64,000 nt of DNA from Acidobacteriota bacterium. GTDB lineage: Bacteria; Acidobacteriota; Terriglobia; Bryobacterales; Bryobacteraceae. A model generated the notes under the pieces. It saw only the letters and a program-made list of their open reading frames with translations. It was not told the DNA's origin and did not search any database. The position numbers and the translations under genes are program-made. Shown here in pieces: positions 38,494 to 48,069 of the stretch (its first letter is position 1; every line of letters starts with the position of its first letter). Where the stretch lies: positions 1 through 64,000 of the forward strand of contig CANIVU010000043.1 in NCBI GenBank assembly GCA_947470805.1, in the 5' to 3' direction.

Positions 38494-38673
38494 CTAGAGT
38501 GTCAGGTCAGGAAGGCCGGCGCGTTCGCGCTTGGCTTCGAGCAGTTTCCGGGCGACGTCGCGGGCGATCTCCAGCGCTTCGGCCACGGTTCGGCCCTGCG
38601 CCACAAGGCCGGGCGATTCGTAAGAAGTGACTAGAAACAGGCCTTCGGGCAACTCTTCTACTTGCATTTCCAT
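38494..38673 (-). CDS. HicB-like antitoxin (no HicA seen nearby)
   Basis: VEELPEGLFLVTSYESPGLVAQGRTVAEALEIARDVARKLLEAKRERAG. Confidence 0.6.
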   Translation of the reverse strand: MEMQVEELPEGLFLVTSYESPGLVAQGRTVAEALEIARDVARKLLEAKRERAGLPDLTL

Positions 38674-39488
38674 TACAACGTCCAGAACGGTTCGCCGGCG
38701 GGGACGTGGGCGATGGGGAGTTCGGGGATGAACGTTTTCAGCCACGCGGCGCATTCCTTCATGCCGCCTTCTTCGCTGACGGCGTGGCCGAGGACGATTA
38801 GCGACTTCTTGGCGCCGCTGGCGATTTGGTCCTGCACGTACTCGTAAACTTCCCATTCGCGGGCTTCGCCCAGGACCAATACGTCCGCCGTTGCCAGGGC
38901 GCGGATGGCGCCGGACAGATTCGCATAGCCGGGGTTCAGCGCCACCTTCGCTATGGGTTGGTTCGGGTCGCCGATGACGCGGATGGCGCGGATTTGTAGT
39001 TTGGCTTTTACTTCGGCGGCTAGGGCTTTTAGGGTTGTGTTGTGGGTTTGGCCGGGTTGCCAGCCTAGCTCTTTCATCATGCCTTCGCGGATGCCGTCGG
39101 GGCGGCGCATGTGCCAGTGGTCGTGGAAACGGAAGATGGCGACGTTGTGCTTTTGGATGAAGGCTTTCTTGGCGAGGACGGTGGGGTCGGTGGCGGTGTC
39201 GCGGGTGTTGTCGTCGCCTTGGTAGAACGTCGGTTCGTGGGTGATGACCATGTTCTTGCCTTCGGCTACGGCTTTTTGCAGCACTTCGAGGGTGGACATG
39301 AACGTCGTGGCGATGCCGGTGACCGGGGTTTCCATGGTTCCGGATTTGAGGGTGTCGACGGTTTCGGCGCGCCAGGGGACGGCCACCTGCTTCTGGATGC
39401 GGGCGATGATTTCGCCGGCGGTTAGTTTGCGGGGTTGGGCGGCGGCGGTGGCGGCTGCGGTTAGAAGAATGGCGGCGCGGCGGGTCAT
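38673..39488 (-). CDS. Exported Nif3-like dinuclear metal centre protein
   Basis: TPVTGIATTFMSTLEVLQKAVAEGKNMVITHEPTFYQG...IPELPIAHVPAGEPFWTL. Confidence 0.85.
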   Translation of the reverse strand: MTRRAAILLTAAATAAAQPRKLTAGEIIARIQKQVAVPWRAETVDTLKSGTMETPVTGIATTFMSTLEVLQKAVAEGKNMVITHEPTFYQGDDNTRDTATDPTVLAKKAFIQKHNVAIFRFHDHWHMRRPDGIREGMMKELGWQPGQTHNTTLKALAAEVKAKLQIRAIRVIGDPNQPIAKVALNPGYANLSGAIRALATADVLVLGEAREWEVYEYVQDQIASGAKKSLIVLGHAVSEEGGMKECAAWLKTFIPELPIAHVPAGEPFWTL

Positions 39489-39489
39489 G

Positions 39490-40062
39490 CTATTTCAGGG
39501 CCTTGATGCGGATGTTGCGGAAGGAGATGAGTTGTTTGGGTTGGCACTGGAGGCCGATGAGGCCTTCGGCGTGTTTCGAATCGTGGGCGTCGAGGATGGT
39601 TTTGCCGTTGAGTTTGACCAGGAAGTGATCGCCTTTGGCGGTGATGTCGAAGTGGTTCCAGTCGTTGGCCTTGATTTTGGGAGCGGGCGGGGCTTTGATG
39701 GAGCCGACGAGGGATCCGGTTAGGTAGCCGGCGGGTTGCATGTCCCAGATTTGGAGTTCGTAGCCGGTTTCGTGGGGTTGGCCTTGTTTTTGGGAGCGGA
39801 GGAAGACGCCGCTGTTGATGTCGGCGGGGCCTTTGAATTCGAGCTGGAGTTGGAAGTCCTTGTAGGAAGTGTTGGTGGAAAGCCAGCCGGATTGGGTGCC
39901 GCCGCAGGCGATGGCGCCGTTTTCGATTTTCCAGTCGCCGGTGCCGGGGGCGGAGAAGGTAGCGCGGGGGGTCCAGCCGGTGAGGGATTTGCCGTCGAAG
40001 AGGGGGGTCCAGTTTTGGGCGGGGAGGGCGAGGGTGATTGCGAGGAAGAGGAGGGGTCTCAT
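39490..40062 (-). CDS. DUF1080/3-keto-disaccharide hydrolase domain protein
   Basis: NWTPLFDGKSLTGWTPRATFSAPGTGDWKIENGAIAC...KDFQLQLEFKGPADINSGVFLRSQ. Confidence 0.93.
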   Translation of the reverse strand: MRPLLFLAITLALPAQNWTPLFDGKSLTGWTPRATFSAPGTGDWKIENGAIACGGTQSGWLSTNTSYKDFQLQLEFKGPADINSGVFLRSQKQGQPHETGYELQIWDMQPAGYLTGSLVGSIKAPPAPKIKANDWNHFDITAKGDHFLVKLNGKTILDAHDSKHAEGLIGLQCQPKQLISFRNIRIKALK

Positions 40063-40170
40063 GGGTGGGTAGTTTATCAGGAAGTTATGGGTGACGAGTT
40101 TGGCGCAAGGCGAGAAGAATTCGCCAGGCGTTGCGCATTACTTGTAGAGCTTACATTTGGGAGAACAGAG

Positions 40171-40443
40171 TTGGGACTGACGAAGATTTTCTGGACGGTG
40201 GTGGCGCTGAACGTGGTGGCGGCGGTGACATTGCAGGTGGGGTTCGCGGGCGGGCCGCACGGACAGTTTGACGGGCTTGTGAAGCTGTTCTACATGCTGA
40301 TGCTGGCCGCGATTGCCGTGATGAGCGGGCTGTTTCTGTTGCTCCCCGCCGGCGGTTGGCGGGTGGCGGCGTTCGTCGTTCTGCTGTTCCCGTCGGCTTC
40401 GCTGGTGTTGTGGTCGGCGGCGTCCGTCGTGAACCGGTTTTAG
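40171..40443 (+). CDS. Truncated paralog (membrane module only) of the 41137 ankyrin protein
   Basis: TTG start; GLTKIFWTVVALNVVAAVTLQVGFAGGPHGQFDGLVKLFYMLMLAAIAVMSGLFLLLPAGGWRVAAFVVLLFPSASLVLWSAASVVNRF*, collinear with residues 1-90 of the 41137 ORF. Confidence 0.7.
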   Translation: MGLTKIFWTVVALNVVAAVTLQVGFAGGPHGQFDGLVKLFYMLMLAAIAVMSGLFLLLPAGGWRVAAFVVLLFPSASLVLWSAASVVNRF

Positions 40444-40835
40444 TGTTTCAGGGCCTGGGGGCGGCGGGAGTTGTTGTGGCGGTGTCGCGGGTTGGGGTTG
40501 CGCTTTGTGCTCACCGTGTATCCGGGGGCGCGGCTGCAGGGGTATAGATGTCGGCGGGACACATGAAAACAGGTCCTGTGCGCGGTGCATCGACAACGTG
40601 GAGATAGGGGTCGACAGACTGCCGCGGCTTTGTGGGAATGGTGCTAGGAGGGCGGAAGAAACCCCTCTGCTGCCGAAGCAGCCCTAGCTTATCGCCTGGC
40701 CAAGTCTGTCCTTCCGGCTTGGCTAAGACCTTTTACGAGGGTACTGCACGAGTCCGGCGCAGCGTTGCGCTCCCGCGGGAATGATGGGGCGAATCGGTCG
40801 CAATGACAAGGAAGCAGGCTGGCTTCGCCTTCCCA

Positions 40836-41054
40836 TCAATCCCCACTGGGCCTGATGGGGTGGGATTGGAGGTTGACTTCGATCCGCTGATCGCCCAGTT
40901 TCCGGAGGCGGGAATGACATCCTTCGATGGCCTCACGGACGTTGGCTTCGATCTCCTCCATGGTCTCGCCTTGGGTTGCGCAGCCGGGTATTGAGGGTAC
41001 CTCGGCCCAGAACCCTCCCTCTTCGGCTTTGTGAACGATCACATGGATTCTCAT
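40836..41054 (-). CDS. HicB-like antitoxin (no HicA seen nearby)
   Basis: MRIHVIVHKAEEGGFWAEVPSIPGCATQGETMEEIEANVREAIEG. Confidence 0.8.
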   Translation of the reverse strand: MRIHVIVHKAEEGGFWAEVPSIPGCATQGETMEEIEANVREAIEGCHSRLRKLGDQRIEVNLQSHPIRPSGD

Positions 41055-41136
41055 AGGATCGATTTCAGTCTAGTCCGGATTGCTTAGCGACAAGAAGGCG
41101 CGGGGTTTTGCGCATTAGTGTTGCAGGAGTAGAGAG

Positions 41137-42558
41137 TTGACGCTTACAAACATTTTTTGGGCTGTGGTCGCGCTGGATGTGATCGCGGCGGTTGTTTTGA
41201 AGCTGGTTTTCGATAGCGGTTCGCACGGGCAGTTTGATGGGCTGCTGGTGGCGTTCTTTCTGGTGGTGCTGGGTGCGATTGTCCTTACGGCTTGTGTGTT
41301 CCCTCTACTTCGCACCGATGGTTGGCGGATGGCGGCATTCGTCGTTCTGCTGATTCCGTCGGTGCCGATGGTGTTTTCGTCGGGGGCATCCGTTGTGAAT
41401 CGGATTCGGACTGAGCGGCAGTTTAGCGGGAGCGCCTATTTCCAGGGGCCGGCGCTGGCGCTGGCGCAGGCGATGGTGAAGGGTGACGTCGAGCTGGCGA
41501 AGCAGTTGATTCCGGCGGCGGGGGATTTGAACCAGCCGCATGGGGGCAAAGCGACGCTTTGGCAGTTTGGCGTCTTGCAGACATACGATACCGATGCCTC
41601 GATGGAGATGTTGCGGGTGCTGGTGGCGGCCGGGGCTGACCCGAAGCGCGATGGCTCCGCCGATACGCTGCAACACGCGATTGCGAGGGGGCCGGGGCTG
41701 ACGAAATATTTGCTGGAGGCGGGAGTGAGCCCGAATGTGCTGGACCACGACGGGCGGCCGGTTTGGTGGGGAACGATGGGGCCGGGCGAGGATGAGGCGT
41801 CTACAGAACTGCTGCGGATGATGTTGGACCACGGAGCTGACCTGCGGTTGCGGGCGCCGGATGGGCGGGGGCCGGTGGGGGTCGCGGTGACGAACCGGCA
41901 TTGGTTCGACGCTTGTCTGTTTTTGGAACGGGGAGCGGAGTGGAAGCAGGAGCAGTTGCGCGGGGGGTCCGTTGCCGAGTTGCTGGAGTGGGAGATTCTG
42001 CGGCGAGGCGAGTACGGAATACCGGTTCCGGAGACGATGTTGACGGTGATGGCGGGATTGAAGGGGAAGCCACTCGTGATTCCGCCGGGGGGCGAGATTG
42101 GCATTCTGAAGATACTGCGCGAGACGAGTTTCGATCGGTTGGAGGAGACGCGGGCCGCGGTGGCGCTGTTGGCGCAGCAGCCGCAGTGGGTTCGCCGGGT
42201 TGATGCGTTTTTCGAGGACGGCAACACGACGATGCGCGGCCAGGTGGCGCTGGTGTTGAGCATGCAACCGGAGGCTTTGCCGGAGGACGTGCAGGAGCGG
42301 TGTTGGACGGTGCTTCGGGAACAGGTTGCGGGGTTTGAGAGGAGCGCGCGTTCTACGAAAGAGCCGTCGGGCTGGCTTTTGAAAGATACGGCTGTCATCG
42401 CGGTGGGGCTGGCGTCGATCGCGAGCCCGGTGCGGGAACGGCACAGGGCCGATTTCATTGGCCTGCGGGATCACATTGAGAAGCTACGGAAGACGAATGA
42501 TCCGGATGCGGGGAAGTTGGCGGATTTGCGGAAGGCGGATTGGGTGGCTGGGGCGTAG
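41137..42558 (+). CDS. Membrane-anchored ankyrin-repeat protein
   Basis: TTG start; N-terminal TM module then MVKGDVELAKQLIPAAGDLNQPHGG...MEMLRVLVAAGADPKRDGSADTLQHAIARGPGLTKYLLEAGVSPNVLDHDGRP. Confidence 0.8.
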   Translation: MTLTNIFWAVVALDVIAAVVLKLVFDSGSHGQFDGLLVAFFLVVLGAIVLTACVFPLLRTDGWRMAAFVVLLIPSVPMVFSSGASVVNRIRTERQFSGSAYFQGPALALAQAMVKGDVELAKQLIPAAGDLNQPHGGKATLWQFGVLQTYDTDASMEMLRVLVAAGADPKRDGSADTLQHAIARGPGLTKYLLEAGVSPNVLDHDGRPVWWGTMGPGEDEASTELLRMMLDHGADLRLRAPDGRGPVGVAVTNRHWFDACLFLERGAEWKQEQLRGGSVAELLEWEILRRGEYGIPVPETMLTVMAGLKGKPLVIPPGGEIGILKILRETSFDRLEETRAAVALLAQQPQWVRRVDAFFEDGNTTMRGQVALVLSMQPEALPEDVQERCWTVLREQVAGFERSARSTKEPSGWLLKDTAVIAVGLASIASPVRERHRADFIGLRDHIEKLRKTNDPDAGKLADLRKADWVAGA

Positions 42559-42563
42559 TTGGG

Positions 42564-43055
42564 TTACTGGGCGTAGTAGAAGAGAATGTCGAAGTTGCCG
42601 GGCGTTTTTCCGAGGGCGCGGAGGAGCAGGGCGATTTGGCCGCGGTGGTGGACGGCGTGGATGGCGGCGTGGTGCAGGAGTTCGCCGAGTTTCATGGTTT
42701 GGGTGGGGCCGTTGGCGAGGGAGAAGTGGATGGGGCGGAGGAGGTCTTCGTCGTTCAGGTTGGTTAGGAAGGCTCTCATGTGCGATTCGACTTCGTTCCA
42801 ACGGGCGAGGAGGGAGGCTAGGGTGGGGTAATCGGCGGCTTGCAGGGCGTGGCCGCGGGGGTGGCCGCCGCAACGGTCCAGCCAGCCCCATTCGGCGCTG
42901 AGGATGTGCACGAGGGTGTTGCGGACGGAGCCGTAGCTGCCGGAGACGGGTTGGGTGAATTCTTCGGGGGTGAGTTTGGAGACGACTGCCAGGAGTTCTT
43001 CGTTGGCCCAGTAGTTGTAGCCGTAGAGGGTTCGGAGGTCGCTGGCGTTGGTCAT
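42564..43055 (-). CDS. DinB-family protein
   Basis: LYGYNYWANEELLAVVSKLTPEEFTQPVSGSYGSVRNTLVHILSAEWGWLDRC...LLHHAAIHAVHHRGQIALLLRALG. Confidence 0.95.
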   Translation of the reverse strand: MTNASDLRTLYGYNYWANEELLAVVSKLTPEEFTQPVSGSYGSVRNTLVHILSAEWGWLDRCGGHPRGHALQAADYPTLASLLARWNEVESHMRAFLTNLNDEDLLRPIHFSLANGPTQTMKLGELLHHAAIHAVHHRGQIALLLRALGKTPGNFDILFYYAQ

Positions 43056-43072
43056 TTCTGCATCCTATCGCC

Positions 43073-43423
43073 TCACTTCCGGAGGATCGTCTCCATCTTC
43101 TTGCCCTTGGCGAGTTCGTCGACCAGCTTGTCCAGGTAGCGGATCTGCTGCATGAGCGGGTCCTCGATCTCTTCGACGCGGTAGCCGCAGATGACGCCGG
43201 TGATCTTGGACACGTTGGGGTTCATGCGCGGGGCGTTGGCGAAGAAAGTCTGGAAGTCGACGCGGTTTTCGATTTGCTGTTTGAGCGACTGTTCGTCGTA
43301 GCCCGTTAGCCAGTGGATGATGGTGTGCAGTTCCGCTTTGGTGCGGCCCTTCTTTTCGGCCTTGGCGACGTAGTGGGGGTAGACGCTGGCGAAGGCCATT
43401 TTGAAGACTCTGGTGTTGTCCAT
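43073..43423 (-). CDS. DUF2200 family protein
   Basis: [67 protein letters not shown]. Confidence 0.92.
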   Translation of the reverse strand: MDNTRVFKMAFASVYPHYVAKAEKKGRTKAELHTIIHWLTGYDEQSLKQQIENRVDFQTFFANAPRMNPNVSKITGVICGYRVEEIEDPLMQQIRYLDKLVDELAKGKKMETILRK

Positions 43424-43451
43424 GGGCGAGTTACTTTTTTGCAGTGTAGCG

Positions 43452-44069
43452 CTACTGCTTGAAGATGCCGTGCCAGAAGGCTTTGCCGGAGGGGAGAGGG
43501 TGGCGGGTTTCGTGTTTGAGATGCAGGCCGCGGGGGGTCAGGGTGGCGACGAGCCAGGCGGGGTCGATGTGTTGGAAGGTTTCCTTCAGCGATTGGATGG
43601 ATGGGTAGGGGGTGGGGGCGACGCCGGTTTGTTGGTCGCTGGGGAGTTGGAGGACTACGGAGAGATGGGCGGTTGGGCTTAGCAGTTTTATTGCGTTTTC
43701 GAGGCACTGGCCGGTGCCGGCGTGCTCGAAGACTAGCGCCGCGTGGACCAGATCGACGGGCGGGATTTCGATGGGTTTTTCGGCCAGGTCGTGGTGGTGG
43801 AGTTCCAGGGCTTGCAGGCTGGGATGGCGTTGGGCAACGACTTCGAGGTACTCGGCGTTGATGTCGATGCCGACGGTGCGGGTGGTGGTGGCGGGGTTGA
43901 TGTGTTCGAGGCCGTTGCCGCCGGCGATGCCGAGGATGGCTACGGATTCGGGGTTGGTTTGGACCAGGGCTTGGCGGAAGAGGTCGGCTAAGGGCGCCAG
44001 TTGTTCGACGCCGCTTGCGGACATGTGGCCTTCGTAATCGGCCAGGGGGACGTTGACCCAGTGGCTCAT
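43452..44069 (-). CDS. SAM-dependent methyltransferase
   Basis: [54 protein letters not shown]...[14 protein letters not shown]. Confidence 0.88.
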   Translation of the reverse strand: MSHWVNVPLADYEGHMSASGVEQLAPLADLFRQALVQTNPESVAILGIAGGNGLEHINPATTTRTVGIDINAEYLEVVAQRHPSLQALELHHHDLAEKPIEIPPVDLVHAALVFEHAGTGQCLENAIKLLSPTAHLSVVLQLPSDQQTGVAPTPYPSIQSLKETFQHIDPAWLVATLTPRGLHLKHETRHPLPSGKAFWHGIFKQ

Positions 44070-44072
44070 TGG

Positions 44073-45482
44073 TTAGTTGCCGAGGAGGTTTTGGATGACG
44101 TCGGCGGCGGTGTAGGTGGTTTGGCCGGGCTTCAAGAAGCGCTTGACGGTGGCGACGTCGTCACCGGCGGTGATGAGGCCGGGTTCGTGGTGGCGGCCAC
44201 CGCCGCGGACTTGGCCCAGGCCGATATTCGCCATGAGGCCGTTGCAGAGGCACATGCGGCCGGCGGCGTCTTCGGGCTTGCCGCCTTTGGATTCGTAGAC
44301 CGAGACGGGTTCGCCGGCGCAGCGGTAATCGATGGCGCCTTCGGGGGTTTTGTAGGCTTCGCGGAGGTAGCCGAGATCGCAGATGCGGGGGCGGCTGTCG
44401 TAGGTTTCCCCGGCGGCGACGGTGCCGGCCATTTGCACGACTTTGAAGGGGAAGCCGGTGGGGGAGGCGAGGGGGTCCGTTTTCAGTTTTGGGTCGGAGG
44501 CTAGGAGGGCCTGCTTGAATTCGGGCTGGAGGCCGGACTCCTCGCAGAAGGCGAATGGCGTGCCGACCTGGATGCCGGCGGCGCCTTCTGCCAACGCTTC
44601 TTTCAGCTTTTCGGCGGAACCGAAGCCGCCGGCGAGCCAGAAGGGGAGGCCGAGTTCACGCATTTTGGCGAGGTCGACGACGTCGCGTTCGCCGTAGATG
44701 GGTTCGCCGTTGGCGTCGAGCTGCATTTTGCCGCGGGGCGGGGCGTTGTGGCCGCCGGCGGTGGGGCCTTCGATGACGAAGCCGTCGACGCGGCCGTTCG
44801 CCTTCTTTACTAGGGTTAGGGCGAGGGTATTGGAGGCGATGATGGGGAGGCAGTAGGGACGCTTGAGTTCGGGGGCGTTGCCTTCGATGTAGTCGGCCGG
44901 GTTGAAGTGCATGAGGGTATCGTCGTCGGGGCCGGCGCCGATGACGTAGAGGGGGTAAGTGGCGGGCTGGTTGGCGGCGAGGAGGTCGAGGGAGCCGGGG
45001 AGGCGGAGGGGGATGCCGGCGCCCATGATGACGGCGTCGACACTGGCGAGGAGTGCGCCGTAGATGGACGGGAGGTGGGGGACCTGGATTTTTTCGAGGT
45101 AGTTGATGGCGATTTGGTTTTGATGGCCTTCCTTGGCGAGGAAGACTTCGACGAAGTTGCCGACGATGCAGAGTTCCTGCATTTCGCGGGGGTTGTCTTT
45201 GACGTGGAGGCCGAGGCGGACGTAGGACTGGTTTTCGGGGCGGCCACCGGGGATGTGGAAGCGGTCCCAGACGCGGGCGGCCATGGCGGGGAAGGGGAAG
45301 TGATCGAGGGCGCGGCGGATGTGGCCGCCCTGGTCGCCGTCCTGGAGGCGGCGGACGAGGACCTGGTCGAGCGCGGTGCCGGAGACGACGCCGAGTTGGC
45401 CTTGTTCGGCGACGGCGCGGGCGAGCCGCCAACTGGAGACGCCGACGCCCATACCGCCTTGGATGATGACAGGAAGCCGCAT
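44073..45482 (-). CDS. Nitronate monooxygenase/2-nitropropane dioxygenase-like protein
   Basis: MRLPVIIQGGMGVGVSSWRLARAVAEQGQLGVVSGTALDQVL...FVIEGPTAGGHNAPPRG...FWLAGGFGSAEKLKEALAEGAAGIQVGTPFAFCEESG. Confidence 0.9.
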   Translation of the reverse strand: MRLPVIIQGGMGVGVSSWRLARAVAEQGQLGVVSGTALDQVLVRRLQDGDQGGHIRRALDHFPFPAMAARVWDRFHIPGGRPENQSYVRLGLHVKDNPREMQELCIVGNFVEVFLAKEGHQNQIAINYLEKIQVPHLPSIYGALLASVDAVIMGAGIPLRLPGSLDLLAANQPATYPLYVIGAGPDDDTLMHFNPADYIEGNAPELKRPYCLPIIASNTLALTLVKKANGRVDGFVIEGPTAGGHNAPPRGKMQLDANGEPIYGERDVVDLAKMRELGLPFWLAGGFGSAEKLKEALAEGAAGIQVGTPFAFCEESGLQPEFKQALLASDPKLKTDPLASPTGFPFKVVQMAGTVAAGETYDSRPRICDLGYLREAYKTPEGAIDYRCAGEPVSVYESKGGKPEDAAGRMCLCNGLMANIGLGQVRGGGRHHEPGLITAGDDVATVKRFLKPGQTTYTAADVIQNLLGN

Positions 45483-45539
45483 GGCCTCAGTATCCCACGG
45501 GTTTGTAAGCGCTGACAAAGGGGGGATGGGCGGGGAAAG

Positions 45540-45568
45540 ATTAAATTGGTGCCTGGCACCAATTTAAT
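45540..45568. repeat. Perfect palindrome ATTAAATTGGTGCC-T-GGCACCAATTTAAT
   Basis: 14-bp perfect arms around one base. Confidence 0.9.
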
Positions 45569-45661
45569 GATTTGGCGGACGGGTGTTTTACGGCCTTGGG
45601 GGGTGGGTGTTTGGATTGAAGGGGTTAGGAAGACGGCGGAATTGGGAAAGGGGACGATTGG

Positions 45662-45688
45662 ATTAAATTGTGTGTGACACGGTTTAAT
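45662..45688. repeat. Related imperfect palindrome ATTAAATTGTGTGTGACACGGTTTAAT
   Basis: Same ATTAAATTG/TTTAAT flanks as the 45540 palindrome, ~120 bp downstream. Confidence 0.75.
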
Positions 45689-45743
45689 GTTGCGGGGGGG
45701 TGGGCGGAAGGGATAGAGTTGGCGCACCAAGGAGGATACCGCC

Positions 45744-46196
45744 ATGAAGGGTTCATCGGTTTCCGTTGGAACGTTGCTCGACAGGAAAGGCCGCCGGGTC
45801 TTTTCTATCGCTCCGGAAGCGTCCGTTTATTCTGCGATTGAGCAGATGGCGGATAGGGGGATCGGCGCTCTTGTCGTTCTCCAGGACGGCCGTTTGGCCG
45901 GGGTTTTTTCCGAGCGCGACTATACACGTAAAGTGATTCTGGCCGGCCGGTCTTCACGGGAGACAGAGGTGGGCGAGATTATGTCGACCGATTTGGTGAC
46001 GGTGGCACCGACCGATGGGGTGAACCATTGCTTGCGGCTTATGACCGAGAACCGGGTGCGGCATTTACCGGTGGTGGCGGATGGTTTTGTGGTTGGCGTG
46101 CTTTCGATTGGCGATTTGGTGAAACAGGTGATCGCCGAGCAGGAGGACACGATTGACCACTTGCACAGTTATATTGCTGGCGCGTATCCGAGTTAG
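45744..46196 (+). CDS. CBS-domain pair protein
   Basis: VYSAIEQMADRGIGALVVLQDGRLAGVFSERDYTRKVILAGRSSRETEVGEIMSTDLVTVAPTDGVNHCLRLMTENRVRHLPVVADGFVVGVLSIGDLVKQVI. Confidence 0.96.
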   Translation: MKGSSVSVGTLLDRKGRRVFSIAPEASVYSAIEQMADRGIGALVVLQDGRLAGVFSERDYTRKVILAGRSSRETEVGEIMSTDLVTVAPTDGVNHCLRLMTENRVRHLPVVADGFVVGVLSIGDLVKQVIAEQEDTIDHLHSYIAGAYPS

Positions 46197-46585
46197 TGGA
46201 TGGAGTAGCCGGCGATTTTCCAGCCGCCTTCGCGGCTGAGGACGACAACCTCGGCGGCCTTTGATTTCTTGTCGAAGGCCGTCGCGTATTCGAGGATCAT
46301 GTAGTCGCCATCGGGGGCGCCGGGGTGGGTTTTGGACGCCTTGGCCGAGGTGAAGTTGCGGGACTTGAGAGAGCCGGCGGCTTCGCGCATGGCCTTTAGC
46401 TGGGCGTGCCATTCGTCGGCGGAGATTTGGGGGCGGCTGTGTTTGCTGGCTTGCTTCCGGGCGTCGGGGTACTTGGCTTCGTCGAGGAGGGCGAGCCATT
46501 TTTCGGCGGCCTTGCGGGCGGCGTCCTCGGTTTGGGCGAGGAGGAGGGGAGCGGCGGCGAGGGCGAGGCAGGAGCGGCGGGTCAT
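46193..46585 (-). CDS. Exported DUF4019-like protein
   Basis: AAEKWLALLDEAKYPDARKQASKHSRPQISADEWHAQLKAMREAAGSLKSRNFTSAKASKTHPGAPDGDYMILEYATAFDKK...GGWKIAGYSI. Confidence 0.8.
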   Translation of the reverse strand: MTRRSCLALAAAPLLLAQTEDAARKAAEKWLALLDEAKYPDARKQASKHSRPQISADEWHAQLKAMREAAGSLKSRNFTSAKASKTHPGAPDGDYMILEYATAFDKKSKAAEVVVLSREGGWKIAGYSIH

Positions 46586-46691
46586 CACTCTGGTTAGAGT
46601 AGCGTAGGCGCCGGTGCGTTTCCATGGCCCCGTTCGGTTTCTTCGTGCGCTTAGAGGCGGACCGAACACTTTTCGGACAGAGGAAACGAAC

Positions 46692-47411
46692 ATGAAACAG
46701 CTACTACTTTTGGCCCTGATGGTGATGTCGCTGGCGGGGCAGAACATTCAGCATACGCGGCGGTACACGATTAAGGGCGGGCGGATGGCGGAGTTTGAAA
46801 CGATTATCAAAGACTTGAATGCGCTGTATAAGAAGGCCGGGGTGCCGTCGGCGACGTTGGTTTTTCAGTCGGTGACGGGGCCGGAGCAGGTGTTTGTGAC
46901 GCGGTATTACGAGAAGATTTTGCAGGCGCTGGCGAATCGGGGTGACGCGTTTAAGGGCCCGCATGAGGCGGAGTATCGGGCGCTGAATATGCGGCTGATG
47001 GATACGGTGGCGGCGCGGGAGACGCGGGTGGCGGAGCGGGACGCGGAGTTGAGCCTGCCGCGGCCGGCGGTAATTTCGCCGTATATCCGGGTGATCAAGA
47101 CGCAGGTGAAGCAAGGAAAGGTGGCGGAGGTGAAGGCGCTGATCCGGGAGTGGGTGGACGGGGGAATCAAGCCCGGGGGGATCAAGGTGTATACGCTGAC
47201 GCAGACGCGGATGGGCGGACCTGCGACGGAGCTTGTATCGGTAACCGGAGTGAACGCGCTGGCGGAGTTGGACGAATTGGCACCGCGGAAGGTGATGGGC
47301 GAGGCGAAGTACAACGCCTGGGTGGCGAAGCGGGATGCGGTGATTACTTCAAGTGAGGTGAATTTGCTGCGGTTCCGGCCGGAGTTGAGTAGCTGGACGG
47401 CGCCGAAGTAG
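46692..47411 (+). CDS. Exported hypothetical with two dimeric alpha-beta-barrel-like halves (NIPSNAP/ABM-like)
   Basis: MKQLLLLALMVMSLAGQ; YTIKGGRMAEFETIIKDLNALYKKAGVP and TQVKQGKVAEVKALIREWVDGGIKPGG. Confidence 0.55.
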   Translation: MKQLLLLALMVMSLAGQNIQHTRRYTIKGGRMAEFETIIKDLNALYKKAGVPSATLVFQSVTGPEQVFVTRYYEKILQALANRGDAFKGPHEAEYRALNMRLMDTVAARETRVAERDAELSLPRPAVISPYIRVIKTQVKQGKVAEVKALIREWVDGGIKPGGIKVYTLTQTRMGGPATELVSVTGVNALAELDELAPRKVMGEAKYNAWVAKRDAVITSSEVNLLRFRPELSSWTAPK

Positions 47412-47420
47412 GGGTTCTCC

Positions 47421-47467
47421 CAAATTAAGGGGTTTTCCGGTAGCACGGCTCCCAGGGAAATCTGGGG
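47421..47467. repeat. Dispersed element copy A
   Basis: CAAATTAAGGGGTTTTCCGGTAGCACGGCTCCCAGGGAAATCTGGGG. Confidence 0.85.
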
Positions 47468-47478
47468 AGAATGGAGGG

Positions 47479-48069
47479 GTGAAGAAGAAAGAGTTTGTCT
47501 TTGCGAGACGGGCGGCGGAGGTGCCGCCCGGTCTTGATTCGGTTTCGGAGGTGGATCCCGAGAGTTCATTGGGGTTGGAGGGGGCGCTGCTCCGGCGGGT
47601 TAGGCTGGCGGAACGGTCGTTTCATTCGATCTCGTTGCGGGATGTAAGGCTGGTGGGGTGTGATTTGGCGAACGTCTCGACTCGGGCGTTGTCGCTGATT
47701 CGGGTGGAGTTTATTGATTGCCGGATGACGGGGTTTACGGGCGGGGATGTGGTGGCGCAGGATGTTCTGTTTTCGGAATGCGACGGGCGGTATGCGCAGT
47801 TCCGGTTTTCGAAGATGAACAAGGGCGTGGAGTTTGATTCGTGCCATTTGGAGGACGCGGATTTTGGGGGGACGGATTTGACGGGGTCGGTGTTTCGCGG
47901 GTGTAATTTGCGGAATGTGGAGATGGGAAAGGCGCGGCTCATGGATGCGGATTTGCGGGGGTCGCGGGTGGAGGGGTTGCATGTGGGGGCGGAGGGGTTG
48001 CGGGGGGCGACGGTGGACGCGGCGCAGGCGATGCAGTTCGCGCTATTGTTGGGCATTCGGATTTTATGA
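47479..48069 (+). CDS. Pentapeptide-repeat-like protein
   Basis: GTG start; [44 protein letters not shown]. Confidence 0.8.
   Translation: MKKKEFVFARRAAEVPPGLDSVSEVDPESSLGLEGALLRRVRLAERSFHSISLRDVRLVGCDLANVSTRALSLIRVEFIDCRMTGFTGGDVVAQDVLFSECDGRYAQFRFSKMNKGVEFDSCHLEDADFGGTDLTGSVFRGCNLRNVEMGKARLMDADLRGSRVEGLHVGAEGLRGATVDAAQAMQFALLLGIRIL

Noticed and set aside
40590-40800. Structured RNA suggested by GCTGC-CGAA-GCAGC and GCCAAG...CTTGGC hairpins
   Set aside because: Stems are short and no known riboswitch or sRNA consensus could be recognised; insufficient support.
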